Program-made: the position numbers and the translations under genes
Notes under the pieces: model-generated
Seen by the model: only the letters and a program-made list of their open reading frames with translations
Told to the model about the DNA's origin: nothing
Databases searched by the model: none
Assembly (NCBI RefSeq): GCF_036663835.1
Contig: NZ_JAXOJT010000002.1
Location: 310,001 to 374,000 of the forward strand
Length of the DNA stretch: 64,000 nucleotides
Direction: 5' to 3'
From: Sphingomonas sp. LT1P40
GTDB lineage: Bacteria; Pseudomonadota; Alphaproteobacteria; Sphingomonadales; Sphingomonadaceae
Shown here: positions 20,655 to 28,811 of the stretch, in pieces
Layout: every line of letters begins with the position of its first letter
Position numbering within the stretch: the stretch's first letter is position 1

Positions 20655-21944
20655 ATGACAGCGGACGGTTCGCGCCCCAATTTGCCACCCCTATCGTTGC
20701 ACGTGCCGGAACCGAAGTTTCGGCCGGGCGACGCGGTGGACTTTGCCGATGTCGATGTGCCACCCGCCGGGGCGCAGCGACGGCCCGATACCGCCGCCGC
20801 GCCCGACAGCTTCCACGAACTGGCCTATACGCTGGTGCGCGTGCTGGATGACGAGGGACAGGCGGTTGGCCCGTGGAACCCGCGTCTGACGCCCGACACG
20901 TTGCGCACGATCCTGCGCGACATGGCGCTGGTCCGGGCGTTCGACGAAAGGATGTTCCGCGCGCAACGGCAGGGCAAGACCAGCTTCTACATGAAATGTA
21001 CCGGCGAGGAGGCGGTGGCGATCGCCGCGACGCACGCGCTGGCCAGCGACGACATGTGCTTCCCCAGCTATCGCCAGCAGGGCATCCTTATCGCGCGCGG
21101 CTATTCGATGGTTCAGATGATGAACCAGATTTATTCCAACAGCGGCGACGTGCTGCAAGGCAAGCAGCTGCCGATCATGTATTCGTCGCGCGACGACGGC
21201 TTCTTCTCGATCTCCGGCAACCTCACCACGCAATATCCGCAAGCCGTCGGCTGGGCGATGGCGAGCGCGGCCAAGGGCGACACGCGCATCGCCGCGACCT
21301 GGTGCGGCGAGGGTTCGACGGCGGAGGGCGACTTCCACTCCGCGCTGACCTTTGCGACCGTCTATAAAGCGCCGGTCATCTTCAACATCGTCAACAACCA
21401 ATGGGCGATTTCGAGTTTTTCAGGGTTCGCCGGGGCGGAGGCGACGACGTTCGCGGCGCGCGCGATCGGTTATGGCATTGCTGGCCTTCGCGTGGACGGC
21501 AACGACGCGCTGGCGGTCTATGCCGCGACGTTGTGGGCAGCGGAGCGCGCGCGGACCAATCAGGGGCCGACGCTGATCGAGCATTTCACCTATCGTGCGG
21601 AGGGTCATTCGACGTCGGACGATCCGACGCAATATCGCAGCGCGGGCGAGCCGACGGCCTGGCCGCTGGGCGACCCGATCGCACGGCTGAAGGCGCATCT
21701 GATCGCGATCGGCGAATGGGATGACGAACGTCACGCAGCGATGGACCGCGAACTCGCCGAGCAAGTGAAAGCCGCGCAGAAGGAAGCCGAGAAGAACGGC
21801 ATCCTAGGCCACGGCCTGCTCCAGCCACTCGATTCGCTGTTCGACGGCGTGTTCGAGGAGATGCCATGGCATCTGAAGGAGCAACGGCAGCAGATGATCG
21901 ACGAGGAAACGGCGTCAGGCCGTCCATGGGCGCGCAAATCATGA
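20655..21944 (+). CDS. bkdA1: branched-chain 2-oxoacid dehydrogenase E1 component, alpha subunit
   Basis: The thiamine-diphosphate subunit (429 residues) of the complex that oxidatively decarboxylates 2-oxoisovalerate and related valine, leucine and isoleucine oxoacids. The ThDP motif begins GEGSTAEGDFHSALTFA and ends NNQWAIS. The conserved loop YRAEGHSTSDDPTQYR, which carries the regulatory serines in the mitochondrial enzyme, is intact. An N-terminal extension of about 50 residues ahead of the catalytic core favours the branched-chain type over pyruvate dehydrogenase. It overlaps the next gene by ATGA. Confidence 0.93.
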   Translation: MTADGSRPNLPPLSLHVPEPKFRPGDAVDFADVDVPPAGAQRRPDTAAAPDSFHELAYTLVRVLDDEGQAVGPWNPRLTPDTLRTILRDMALVRAFDERMFRAQRQGKTSFYMKCTGEEAVAIAATHALASDDMCFPSYRQQGILIARGYSMVQMMNQIYSNSGDVLQGKQLPIMYSSRDDGFFSISGNLTTQYPQAVGWAMASAAKGDTRIAATWCGEGSTAEGDFHSALTFATVYKAPVIFNIVNNQWAISSFSGFAGAEATTFAARAIGYGIAGLRVDGNDALAVYAATLWAAERARTNQGPTLIEHFTYRAEGHSTSDDPTQYRSAGEPTAWPLGDPIARLKAHLIAIGEWDDERHAAMDRELAEQVKAAQKEAEKNGILGHGLLQPLDSLFDGVFEEMPWHLKEQRQQMIDEETASGRPWARKS

Positions 21945-22984
21945 GCGATGTCATCGACGAAGCGGGTGCCACCACCCGCATGAACATGATTCAAGCAATC
22001 AACTCGGCCATGGAAGTGATGATGGCGCGCGACCCCAATGTGGTCGTGATGGGCGAGGATGTCGGGTATTTCGGCGGTGTGTTTCGCGCCACCGCGGGCT
22101 TGCAGGAGAAATTCGGCAAAACCCGCGTGTTCGACACGCCGATCACCGAATGCGGCATCATCGGCGTCGCGATCGGCATGGGCGCATACGGCCTGCGCCC
22201 GGTGCCGGAGATTCAGTTCGCCGATTACATCTACCCCGCGCTCGACCAATTGGTGAGCGAGGCGGCGCGGCTGCGTTATCGTTCGGCCGGGCAATTCACT
22301 GCCCCGTTGACGGTGCGGTCGCCGTTCGGCGGCGGTATCTTTGGCGGCCAGACGCATTCGCAATCGCCCGAGGGCATCTTTACCCACGTCTCCGGCGTGA
22401 AAACGGTGATCCCGTCCACGCCTTACGACGCCAAGGGGCTGTTGATCGCGTCGATCGAGGACAATGATCCGACGATCTTCTTCGAGCCCAAGCGCATCTA
22501 TAACGGCCCGTTCGATGGCCATTGGGATCGCCCGTCGAAGAACTGGTCGGGCCATGAAGGGGGGGCGGTGCCGGAAGGCTATTATCGCATCGAACTGGGC
22601 AAGGCAGCGGTGGTGCGGCCGGGCGAGGCGGTGACGATCCTGGCCTACGGCACGATGGTCCATGTTGCGCGCGCGACGATCGAGGACATGGGGATCGACG
22701 CCGAGATTATCGACCTGCGCACGCTCGTCCCGCTGGACGTCGAGACGATCGAGGCATCGGTGAAGAAGACCGGACGCTGCCTGGTGGTGCATGAGGCGAC
22801 GCGCACCGGCGGGTTCGGTGCCGAGCTATCGGCACTGGTGCAGGAACGTTGCTTCTATCATCTGGAAGCCCCGGTCGAGCGCGTCACAGGTTTCGACACA
22901 CCCTATCCCCATTCGTTGGAATGGGCATATTTCCCCGGTCCCGTCCGTATCGGCGAGGCACTCAAGAAACTCCTGAAGGACTGA
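21941..22984 (+). CDS. bkdA2: branched-chain 2-oxoacid dehydrogenase E1 component, beta subunit
   Basis: The partner of the E1 alpha subunit, 347 residues from ATG 21941. It shows the transketolase pyrimidine-binding domain (VVVMGEDVGYFGGVFRAT) and the C-terminal transketolase domain (DLRTLVPLDVETI). Start choice rests on the ATGA overlap with E1 alpha; an earlier in-frame ATG lies inside that gene. Six bases separate it from the E2 gene, so the three subunits are made from one message. The E3 gene is not in this window. Confidence 0.94.
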   Translation: MSDVIDEAGATTRMNMIQAINSAMEVMMARDPNVVVMGEDVGYFGGVFRATAGLQEKFGKTRVFDTPITECGIIGVAIGMGAYGLRPVPEIQFADYIYPALDQLVSEAARLRYRSAGQFTAPLTVRSPFGGGIFGGQTHSQSPEGIFTHVSGVKTVIPSTPYDAKGLLIASIEDNDPTIFFEPKRIYNGPFDGHWDRPSKNWSGHEGGAVPEGYYRIELGKAAVVRPGEAVTILAYGTMVHVARATIEDMGIDAEIIDLRTLVPLDVETIEASVKKTGRCLVVHEATRTGGFGAELSALVQERCFYHLEAPVERVTGFDTPYPHSLEWAYFPGPVRIGEALKKLLKD

Positions 22985-22990
22985 ACCGCA

Positions 22991-24313
22991 ATGGCTCGTT
23001 TCACGTTCAAACTGCCTGATATCGGCGAAGGCATTGCCGAGGCCGAGATCGTCGCTTGGCACGTCAAGGTCGGCGATCGCGTCGAGGAAGATCAGTCTGT
23101 CGCGGACATGATGACCGACAAGGCGACGGTCGAGATGGAGTCGCCCGTGTCGGGCGTGGTGGTCGAGCTGGCGGGTGAGGTCGGCGACCAGGTGCCGATC
23201 GGTGCCGCGCTGATGGTGGTCGAGGTCGATGGTGAAGCGGGCGAGGCGCCTGCGCCTGTGGCTGAGGCTGCCCCGGTGTCCGAAGCGGTCGAAGAGCAGA
23301 TCGAAGCGGAGAATCCCGGCGTTGAGGAAGTGGCTGAAGCCGCTCCCCTCCCGCTTGCGGGAGGAACTGGGGGAGAAACTGTCGAGTCCGAACCCGCGCC
23401 CGTCACTACGGAAACAGCCCCTCCCCCGACCCCTCTCGCAAGTGGGAGGGGAGAACAAGTTCTAGCTTCCCCCGCTGTCCGCCAGCGGGCGAAGGATCTC
23501 GGCGTCGATCTGGCCGAAGTGAAGCACGAGGGCCAGCATATCCGCCACGCCGATCTCGACGCCTTCCTGCGCTATGGCGCGGCGCAGGGCTACAACGCGC
23601 CGCACGCCAGCCGTGCGCGCGAGGACGAGGCGGTCAAGGTCATCGGCATGCGCCGCCGCATCGCCGAGAATATGGCGGCGTCGAAGCGCGCGATCCCGCA
23701 TTTCACCTATGTCGATGAGATCGACGTCACCGCGCTGGAGGCAATGCGCGGCGATCTGAACGCCAATCGCGGGGCACGGCCCAAGCTGACGATGCTGCCG
23801 TTCCTGATCGTCGCGATCTGTCGCACCTTGCCCGGTTTCCCGATGCTCAACGCGCGTTATGACGACGAGGCGGGCGTGGTCATCCGCCACGGACGCGTGC
23901 ATCTGGGTATGGCGACGCAGACCGATGCCGGGCTGATGGTGCCCGTGATCCGCGATGCGCAGGACATGAATGTGTGGCAGCTCGCCAGCGAGATCACCCG
24001 CCTCGCCGAGGCGGCGCGCACCGGCAAGGCGAAGGTCGAGGAGCTGTCAGGCTCGACCATTACCATAACCTCGCTCGGCCCGCTGGGCGGCATTGCGACG
24101 ACGCCGGTCATCAACCGGCCCGAGGTTGCGATCATCGGCCCGAACAAGATTGTCGAACGGCCTGTGTTTGTCGGGGACGATATCGTCCGCGCCAAGCTGA
24201 TGAACCTGTCGATCAGCTGCGACCACCGCGTCGTCGATGGCTGGGACGCGGCGAGCTATGTCCAGGCGGTGAAGAAGCTGGTCGAAACGCCCGTGCTGCT
24301 GTTCGCCGATTAA
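22991..24313 (+). CDS. bkdB: branched-chain 2-oxoacid dehydrogenase E2 (dihydrolipoyl acyltransferase)
   Basis: The E2 core of 440 residues. One lipoyl domain (1-80, lipoylated Lys44 in TDKATVEMES) is followed by a long Ala/Pro/Glu linker, the E1/E3-binding domain (about 158-193, SPAVRQRAKDLGVDL), and the catalytic acyltransferase domain with SCDHRVVDGWDAAS near the end. Residues 118-155 of the linker are encoded by a palindromic repeat pair (23343-23453) inserted in frame. The stop overlaps the convergent membrane-protein gene by two bases. Confidence 0.95.
   Translation: MARFTFKLPDIGEGIAEAEIVAWHVKVGDRVEEDQSVADMMTDKATVEMESPVSGVVVELAGEVGDQVPIGAALMVVEVDGEAGEAPAPVAEAAPVSEAVEEQIEAENPGVEEVAEAAPLPLAGGTGGETVESEPAPVTTETAPPPTPLASGRGEQVLASPAVRQRAKDLGVDLAEVKHEGQHIRHADLDAFLRYGAAQGYNAPHASRAREDEAVKVIGMRRRIAENMAASKRAIPHFTYVDEIDVTALEAMRGDLNANRGARPKLTMLPFLIVAICRTLPGFPMLNARYDDEAGVVIRHGRVHLGMATQTDAGLMVPVIRDAQDMNVWQLASEITRLAEAARTGKAKVEELSGSTITITSLGPLGGIATTPVINRPEVAIIGPNKIVERPVFVGDDIVRAKLMNLSISCDHRVVDGWDAASYVQAVKKLVETPVLLFAD
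23343..23453. repeat. inverted pair of palindromic repeats inside the E2 coding region
   Basis: A 33-base unit at 23343-23375 and its inverted copy within 23418-23453 match at 27 of 33 positions by my alignment. Each unit is itself a hairpin (CCTCCCGC-TT-GCGGGAGG in the left copy). The pair lies in frame in the flexible linker of E2, adding roughly 37 residues without a stop. It resembles dispersed intergenic GC-rich palindromes that have been tolerated within a coding sequence. Confidence 0.75.
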
Positions 24314-25233
24314 CGGCTCAGTTCCTCGCGCACCATTTCGCGTCCGGCGGTGCGGCGGTCGGTTTCGGAGCGCTGCAATCGACCCAGTTCCTCGGCCGCC
24401 CGGACACGGCGGGCGGTGATCGTGCGGAATTTTGCCCAGTCGCCCGCATTGCCAAAGCCGAAATAGCCGCCCGAATTGCTCCAGGTCCGGCGGGCGAGCA
24501 GATCGCATTGCTCGCGTGCCGCACGGATCGTCTCGATTTCGTTGGCGAGGATTGCATCGGCCGTCTCGGGGACGACGATCATCCGCACGCCCTCCTTCGC
24601 GGACGTCGACAGTTCGGAGGCTGCCACGGCATCGCCCAGTCGGGCGGCGCGCTCGCCGCGGCGGCGGCTGTTCGTTGCCGCGACCTTTTCAAGCCCGCTG
24701 ATCGATCCGCATTTCTCAAGCACCGCCGGTGCCTGTTGCAATAGATACGGGGCGTTGAGCGCGCCGAGGTTCATGCGGCCGAGCGTCGCGGCATAATCCT
24801 TCTGGTCCTTCTCCGCTTCGGCCAGCGCGGCGTGATAGGCGGCCGAGATGGGTCCACGTCCGGCGGCACCACTGGGGAGCAGCGGCGCGCCATCTGGCGC
24901 GAACTTCAACTGGGCGAAGGTCATGCCGTCCCCCGATGCGCGCGCGACATAGATGCGGTTGGCGCCGAGCGCGGCCAGCCCGCCCGCCGCCGGCAAAAGG
25001 ACAAGCGCGGCGGCAATGACGATCCATTGCGGGCGACGCATGCCCACAAGCAGCACGACCAGCCACAGCGCCAGCCCGGTGCCCGCGCCGATCAGCAACA
25101 GCGTCGAAATATCCATGCGTGGCAGGATCGCCGGAACCAGCATCGATGCAACGGCCAGCAACAGGCAGCCCCCCAGCGCCGTCAGCAATGGCCACCCCAA
25201 CAGGGCACTGCGTTCTTCTACGTCTTCGGTCAT
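24310..25233 (-). CDS. membrane protein of unknown function
   Basis: A 307-residue protein. The N-terminal third has three hydrophobic helices (about residues 13-34, 43-63 and 69-90). The rest is a soluble, Ala- and Arg-rich, largely helical domain containing one conserved-looking GGYFGFGNAGDW segment and two cysteines. I do not recognise a family. ATG 25233 is chosen because GGGGGA lies six bases upstream; ATG 25254 is also in frame. It is convergent with the E2 gene and lies downstream of pheA on the same strand, with a gap of 92 bases. Confidence 0.7.
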   Translation of the reverse strand: MTEDVEERSALLGWPLLTALGGCLLLAVASMLVPAILPRMDISTLLLIGAGTGLALWLVVLLVGMRRPQWIVIAAALVLLPAAGGLAALGANRIYVARASGDGMTFAQLKFAPDGAPLLPSGAAGRGPISAAYHAALAEAEKDQKDYAATLGRMNLGALNAPYLLQQAPAVLEKCGSISGLEKVAATNSRRRGERAARLGDAVAASELSTSAKEGVRMIVVPETADAILANEIETIRAAREQCDLLARRTWSNSGGYFGFGNAGDWAKFRTITARRVRAAEELGRLQRSETDRRTAGREMVREELSR

Positions 25234-25325
25234 CGATTCCCCCGGTCCCGTCATCGGGGTAGCAGCCGTCCGCGCAGTTCGGGAAGGCCCAAAATGACCG
25301 TTTTCGAGCGGGTTACCCGGACCGC

Positions 25326-26219
25326 TTATTCAGGCCGCGCGCGCGCTTGGGGATAGGCGCCGAGCACGCGCATCGATTTGGTATGGAACTTCAGTTCGTC
25401 GAGCGCGCGGTCGATTGCGGGATCGCCGGGGCGGCCGACGATGTCGCAATAAAATTCGGTCGCGGCGAAGCTGCCGCCGCGCTGATAGCTTTCCAGCTTG
25501 GTCATGTTGACGCCGTTGGTGGCGAACCCTCCCAGCGCCTTGTACAAGGCGGCGGGGACGTTCTTCACCTCGAAGATGAAGGTAGTCATGTACAGGCCGT
25601 GGTCGCGCAGCGGCGGCGCGCTGCGGGCGAGCACGACGAAGCGGGTCATGTTGTGGTCGGCATCGGCGACGTCATTCTCGAAAATCGTCAACTGATAGAG
25701 CGATGCTGCCCCCGGCGGGGCGAGCGCGGCGACGGCGGGGTCGCCCTGTTCGGCGATCACGGCGGCAGCACCGGCGGTGTCGGGATAGGATAGCGGCGCA
25801 ATCCCCTGCTCGCGCAGCCACAAGCGGCACTGGCCCAGCGCCTGCGGATGGCTCATCGCGTGGCGCACGCTGGCGCGGTCGCCCAGCCCCATCAGCGCAT
25901 AGCGGATCGGCAGAAAATGCTCGCCGGTGATGACCAGCCCCGATTCGGGCAGCAGGAAGTGGATGTCGGCGACGCGCCCGTGCAGCGAATTTTCGATCGG
26001 GATGATCGCGCAATCGGCGCGCCCTTCGCGCACCGCATCGATCGCATCCTCGAAGCTGAAACACGGCAAGGGGAGGCCGGTCGGGAAGGCTTCGAGCGCC
26101 GCCATATGCGAATTTGCACCCGGCGCGCCCTGAAACGCGACCGCGCGTTTAGGCTCTGCCAGCGCGGCTTCGGTCATCCGCGCCACGATCGGGCGCGCGG
26201 GCGCTGCGAAACTTTCCAT
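25326..26219 (-). CDS. pheA: prephenate dehydratase
   Basis: Converts prephenate to phenylpyruvate for phenylalanine synthesis. It is a monofunctional enzyme of 297 residues: an N-terminal dehydratase domain (AFQGAPGANSHMAA; IPIENSLHG at 74-81; catalytic Thr192 in NMTRF) and a C-terminal regulatory ACT domain from about residue 210. The usual ESRP phenylalanine-binding motif reads KLESYQRGGSF here, the alphaproteobacterial variant. It is not fused to chorismate mutase. It is divergent from the cytochrome c gene. Confidence 0.95.
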   Translation of the reverse strand: MESFAAPARPIVARMTEAALAEPKRAVAFQGAPGANSHMAALEAFPTGLPLPCFSFEDAIDAVREGRADCAIIPIENSLHGRVADIHFLLPESGLVITGEHFLPIRYALMGLGDRASVRHAMSHPQALGQCRLWLREQGIAPLSYPDTAGAAAVIAEQGDPAVAALAPPGAASLYQLTIFENDVADADHNMTRFVVLARSAPPLRDHGLYMTTFIFEVKNVPAALYKALGGFATNGVNMTKLESYQRGGSFAATEFYCDIVGRPGDPAIDRALDELKFHTKSMRVLGAYPQARARPE

Positions 26220-26340
26220 TGGCGCGGGCGCTTAGCGCTCAGCGGTTAGGTGAGCAAGCCCGGGTTGCGGTGCGCAAAAGCCCACACTAAAGGAACCGCC
26301 AAGATCAAGACGATCAACAACTGGGGCAGACGGGCGCGCA

Positions 26341-27006
26341 ATGGATAATCGCATGAACACGATCGCAGGCTGGGTCCTGTTCGGCTGTGCCTCTGCCCTT
26401 GGCCTGTCGATCGCCAGCGGCATGATCTATCATAGCGAAAAGCCCGAAAAGGCCGGCTATCCGGTCGAGAGCGCCGATGGCGGTGGTGAGGATGGCGGCG
26501 CAGCGGTCGAGCCGATCGGCGCGCGCATGGCCAAGGCCGATACGGCCAAGGGTCAGGCTTCGTTCGCCAAATGCGCGGCGTGCCATACCATCACCAGCGG
26601 CGGCGCGAACGGCGTTGGCCCGAATCTGTGGGCGGCGATGGGCAAGCCGCACGGCCATGTCGCGGGCTTTGCCTATTCGGAAGCGCTGAAGGCCGTTCCC
26701 GGCAATTGGGACTTTGCCGCCATGGATGCGTGGCTTGCCAGCCCCCGCAAATATGCGGCGGGCACCAAGATGACCTTTGCCGGCCTGTCCGACCCGCAGG
26801 AACGCGCCAACGTCATTGCCTATCTGAACGCACAAGGGTCGAACCTGCCACTGCCGGCGGTCGAGGCCGCACCTGCCGCCGAAGGCGAGGGCAACGCCAC
26901 CGCTGTCGATGGCAACGCGACCGAGCTGTCGAACGCCGCAACCCCGGCCCCTGGCGCGCCGTCGGTCGATCCGGCTGCCGCCGTTGAGGCCGCGAAGAAG
27001 GAGTAG
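26341..27006 (+). CDS. cycM: membrane-anchored c-type cytochrome
   Basis: A 221-residue class I cytochrome c. An uncleaved N-terminal signal anchor (about 7-29) is followed by a single haem domain with Cys78-Cys81-His82 (CAACH) and the Met144 axial ligand in AGTKMTFAGL. A low-complexity Ala/Glu/Pro/Asn tail fills the last 55 or so residues. By analogy with CycM it probably carries electrons from the bc1 complex to terminal oxidase on the periplasmic side. The tail is unusual in length. Confidence 0.88.
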   Translation: MDNRMNTIAGWVLFGCASALGLSIASGMIYHSEKPEKAGYPVESADGGGEDGGAAVEPIGARMAKADTAKGQASFAKCAACHTITSGGANGVGPNLWAAMGKPHGHVAGFAYSEALKAVPGNWDFAAMDAWLASPRKYAAGTKMTFAGLSDPQERANVIAYLNAQGSNLPLPAVEAAPAAEGEGNATAVDGNATELSNAATPAPGAPSVDPAAAVEAAKKE

Positions 27007-27015
27007 GCCTCGTCA

Positions 27016-27098
27016 CCCCGGCGCAAGCTGGGGTCTGGTGCGGCGTGCGTGCCCGTGAGCTTTCGGCAAAACGCGGGAGACCCCAGCTTTCGCTGGGG
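27016..27098. repeat. palindromic repeat between convergent genes
   Basis: Inverted arms of 21 bases (27016-27036 and 27078-27098, matching 19 of 21) in which each arm is itself a small hairpin around CCCCAGC...GCTGGGG. It fills the gap between the cytochrome c stop and the LOG-family stop and could act as a bidirectional terminator or transcript stabiliser. It looks like a dispersed repeat type, different from the element at 8781-8861. Confidence 0.72.
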
Positions 27099-27105
27099 AG
27101 ACGCC

Positions 27106-27975
27106 TTATTCCGCGCGGTCCTTGTAGAAATTCTGGACGATCTCCCAGCCCTCTTCGGCAGTTTCGCAGAAGTGGAACAGGTTCAGGTCGCGCGGTGAAA
27201 TCACGCCTTCCTCGACCAGCGCGTCGAAATTGACGACCCGGGTCCAGAAATCCTTGCCGTAAAAGATCACTGGAATCGGTTTGATCTTGCCGGTCTGAAT
27301 CAGCGTCAGCAGCTCGAACGATTCGTCGAACGTGCCGAACCCACCCGGAAACACTGCAACCGCACGCGCGCGAAGCAGGAAGTGCATCTTCCGCAGCGCG
27401 AAATAATGGAACTGGAAGCTCAGCGACGGGGTCACATATTCGTTCGGCGCCTGTTCGTGCGGCAAAACGATGTTGAGACCCACCGATTCGCAGCCCTTGT
27501 CCATCGCCCCGCGATTCGCCGCCTCCATGATCGACGGACCACCGCCGGAGCAGACGACGAAGTGGCGCTTGCCGTCGTCATCCAGCGGATAGCAGCTGGC
27601 GAGGTGCGAAAGCTCGCGCGCGACATCGTAATATTTCGACTTCTCGATCAGCCGCTGTGCGATCAGCCGCGACTGGTCGTCGGTGGCGAGATCGAGCAGC
27701 GCCTGTGCCTTGGCCGGTTCGGGGATGCGCGCTGAGCCATAGATGACGAACATCGACGCGATCTTCGCCTCGTCCATCAGCAATTGCGGTTTCAGCAGTT
27801 CGAGCTGGAAACGAACCGGGCGCAAATCCTCACGCAACAGGAAGTCCATATCCTGGAAGGCAAGGCGGTAGGCCGGGTCTTGGGTCTGCGGGGTGCTGAC
27901 GGCGGTGCGGGCGCTTTCGGCGTCCTGGCTGGCACGCGCGAACACGCGCGAGGGTACGTTGGGATCTGTCATCAA
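27106..27975 (-). CDS. LOG family protein (lysine-decarboxylase-like, TIGR00730)
   Basis: A 289-residue Rossmann-like protein with both hallmark motifs: SGGGPSIMEAANRG (143-156) and PGGFGTFDE (210-218). These bind a nucleotide monophosphate in LOG-type phosphoribohydrolases, which release free cytokinin bases in plants and bacteria; many bacterial members instead cleave AMP-type nucleotides. It is about 90 residues longer than the short LOG proteins because of an N-terminal extension. It follows the extensin-like gene with a 19-base gap. Confidence 0.87.
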   Translation of the reverse strand: MMTDPNVPSRVFARASQDAESARTAVSTPQTQDPAYRLAFQDMDFLLREDLRPVRFQLELLKPQLLMDEAKIASMFVIYGSARIPEPAKAQALLDLATDDQSRLIAQRLIEKSKYYDVARELSHLASCYPLDDDGKRHFVVCSGGGPSIMEAANRGAMDKGCESVGLNIVLPHEQAPNEYVTPSLSFQFHYFALRKMHFLLRARAVAVFPGGFGTFDESFELLTLIQTGKIKPIPVIFYGKDFWTRVVNFDALVEEGVISPRDLNLFHFCETAEEGWEIVQNFYKDRAE

Positions 27976-27994
27976 CGTCGCTTAAATCAAAACA

Positions 27995-28675
27995 TCACCG
28001 GCAGAAAGGGCCGCGCCCCATGTCGAAATGCAGATGGTTGCGGTGTGCCGCGTTATAATCCGGGCTGAGCACCGTGGCGAACCGGCGACAGCCCGAGCGG
28101 TGGATGGCGCGGAGGAAGTCGCGGATCTCGTCATCGTCCGAATTCCAGCCGTCGAGCACGGTGATCCGCCGCCCGTCGCGCAGGATGAATGCCGAAACAT
28201 CGACGGCATTGCCGAGGCCATGTTCGGACACGCGCGCAGCCGAGGCCGCGCTGCCACCCACGATGCCGCGGCACGAATAGGTCCCGAACGTCTCGATCTT
28301 AACCAGTTCCCCGCGCAGGATTTCGCGCGCGGCGGGCGCGGCAGCGTTGCGTGCCCAAGCGATGAAGGCGCGGGCGAGCGGGCACCGCATTGCCTTGAGC
28401 CCGCTGACCGGCAGGCCGATATCGATCAGCTGCACTGCGCCGATCACCTGACAACCGCCGCCATAATCGCGGTCGGGCAGCGGGCTGAACCGCACCTGTT
28501 CGCGCGACAGATCGGCGTAACATTGCTGCGTCTCGCGGCTGGTCGGCAGATTGAGCGTGACTGGGCCGCGGGGATCGGGGCGCACCGGGGCACGCGGCGA
28601 GGGGCGGTCGCCGTCGCCGCCGAACAGGCAGCCGGACAGCAGAACGGGTAGGAGTAGGGCGGCGAGGAAGCGCAT
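27995..28675 (-). CDS. extensin-like C-terminal domain lipoprotein
   Basis: A 226-residue exported protein. The signal MRFLAALLLPVLLSGC gives a lipidated cysteine at residue 16; a Pro/Arg-rich spacer leads to an Extensin_C domain containing SEHGLGNAVDVSAF and the histidine-rich HRNHLHFDMGRG. This domain resembles D-Ala-D-Ala peptidases of the LAS type, with His/Asp zinc ligands, so a peptidoglycan role is plausible but unproven. It is divergent from serC across the putative leader region. Confidence 0.85.
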   Translation of the reverse strand: MRFLAALLLPVLLSGCLFGGDGDRPSPRAPVRPDPRGPVTLNLPTSRETQQCYADLSREQVRFSPLPDRDYGGGCQVIGAVQLIDIGLPVSGLKAMRCPLARAFIAWARNAAAPAAREILRGELVKIETFGTYSCRGIVGGSAASAARVSEHGLGNAVDVSAFILRDGRRITVLDGWNSDDDEIRDFLRAIHRSGCRRFATVLSPDYNAAHRNHLHFDMGRGPFCR

Positions 28676-28708
28676 CGGTTGCCGCTATAAAGCCTGAAAC
28701 TGAATCCC

Positions 28709-28811
28709 CCCCTAACCGCTCTTCGCTTGACTTCGAGGGCTTCGCCGTTAGGGGCGGCGACGGGCCACGCGGTCCCAACGCCGCGCGTGCTCTCTGTAAG
28801 GAGAGACTGAA
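28709..28811 (+). promoter_or_regulatory. serC leader-like structured 5' UTR
   Basis: Three consecutive stem-loops precede serC: an eight-pair outer stem CCCCTAAC/GTTAGGGG (28709-28716 with 28747-28754); GCGG-TCCCAACG-CCGC (28769-28784, extendable outward); and CTCTCT-GTAA-GGAGAG (28790-28805), which sequesters the ribosome site AAGGAGAG six bases before the ATG. A conserved alphaproteobacterial serC RNA motif is known upstream of serC-serA; the position and the hidden ribosome site fit my memory of it. Confidence 0.6.
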
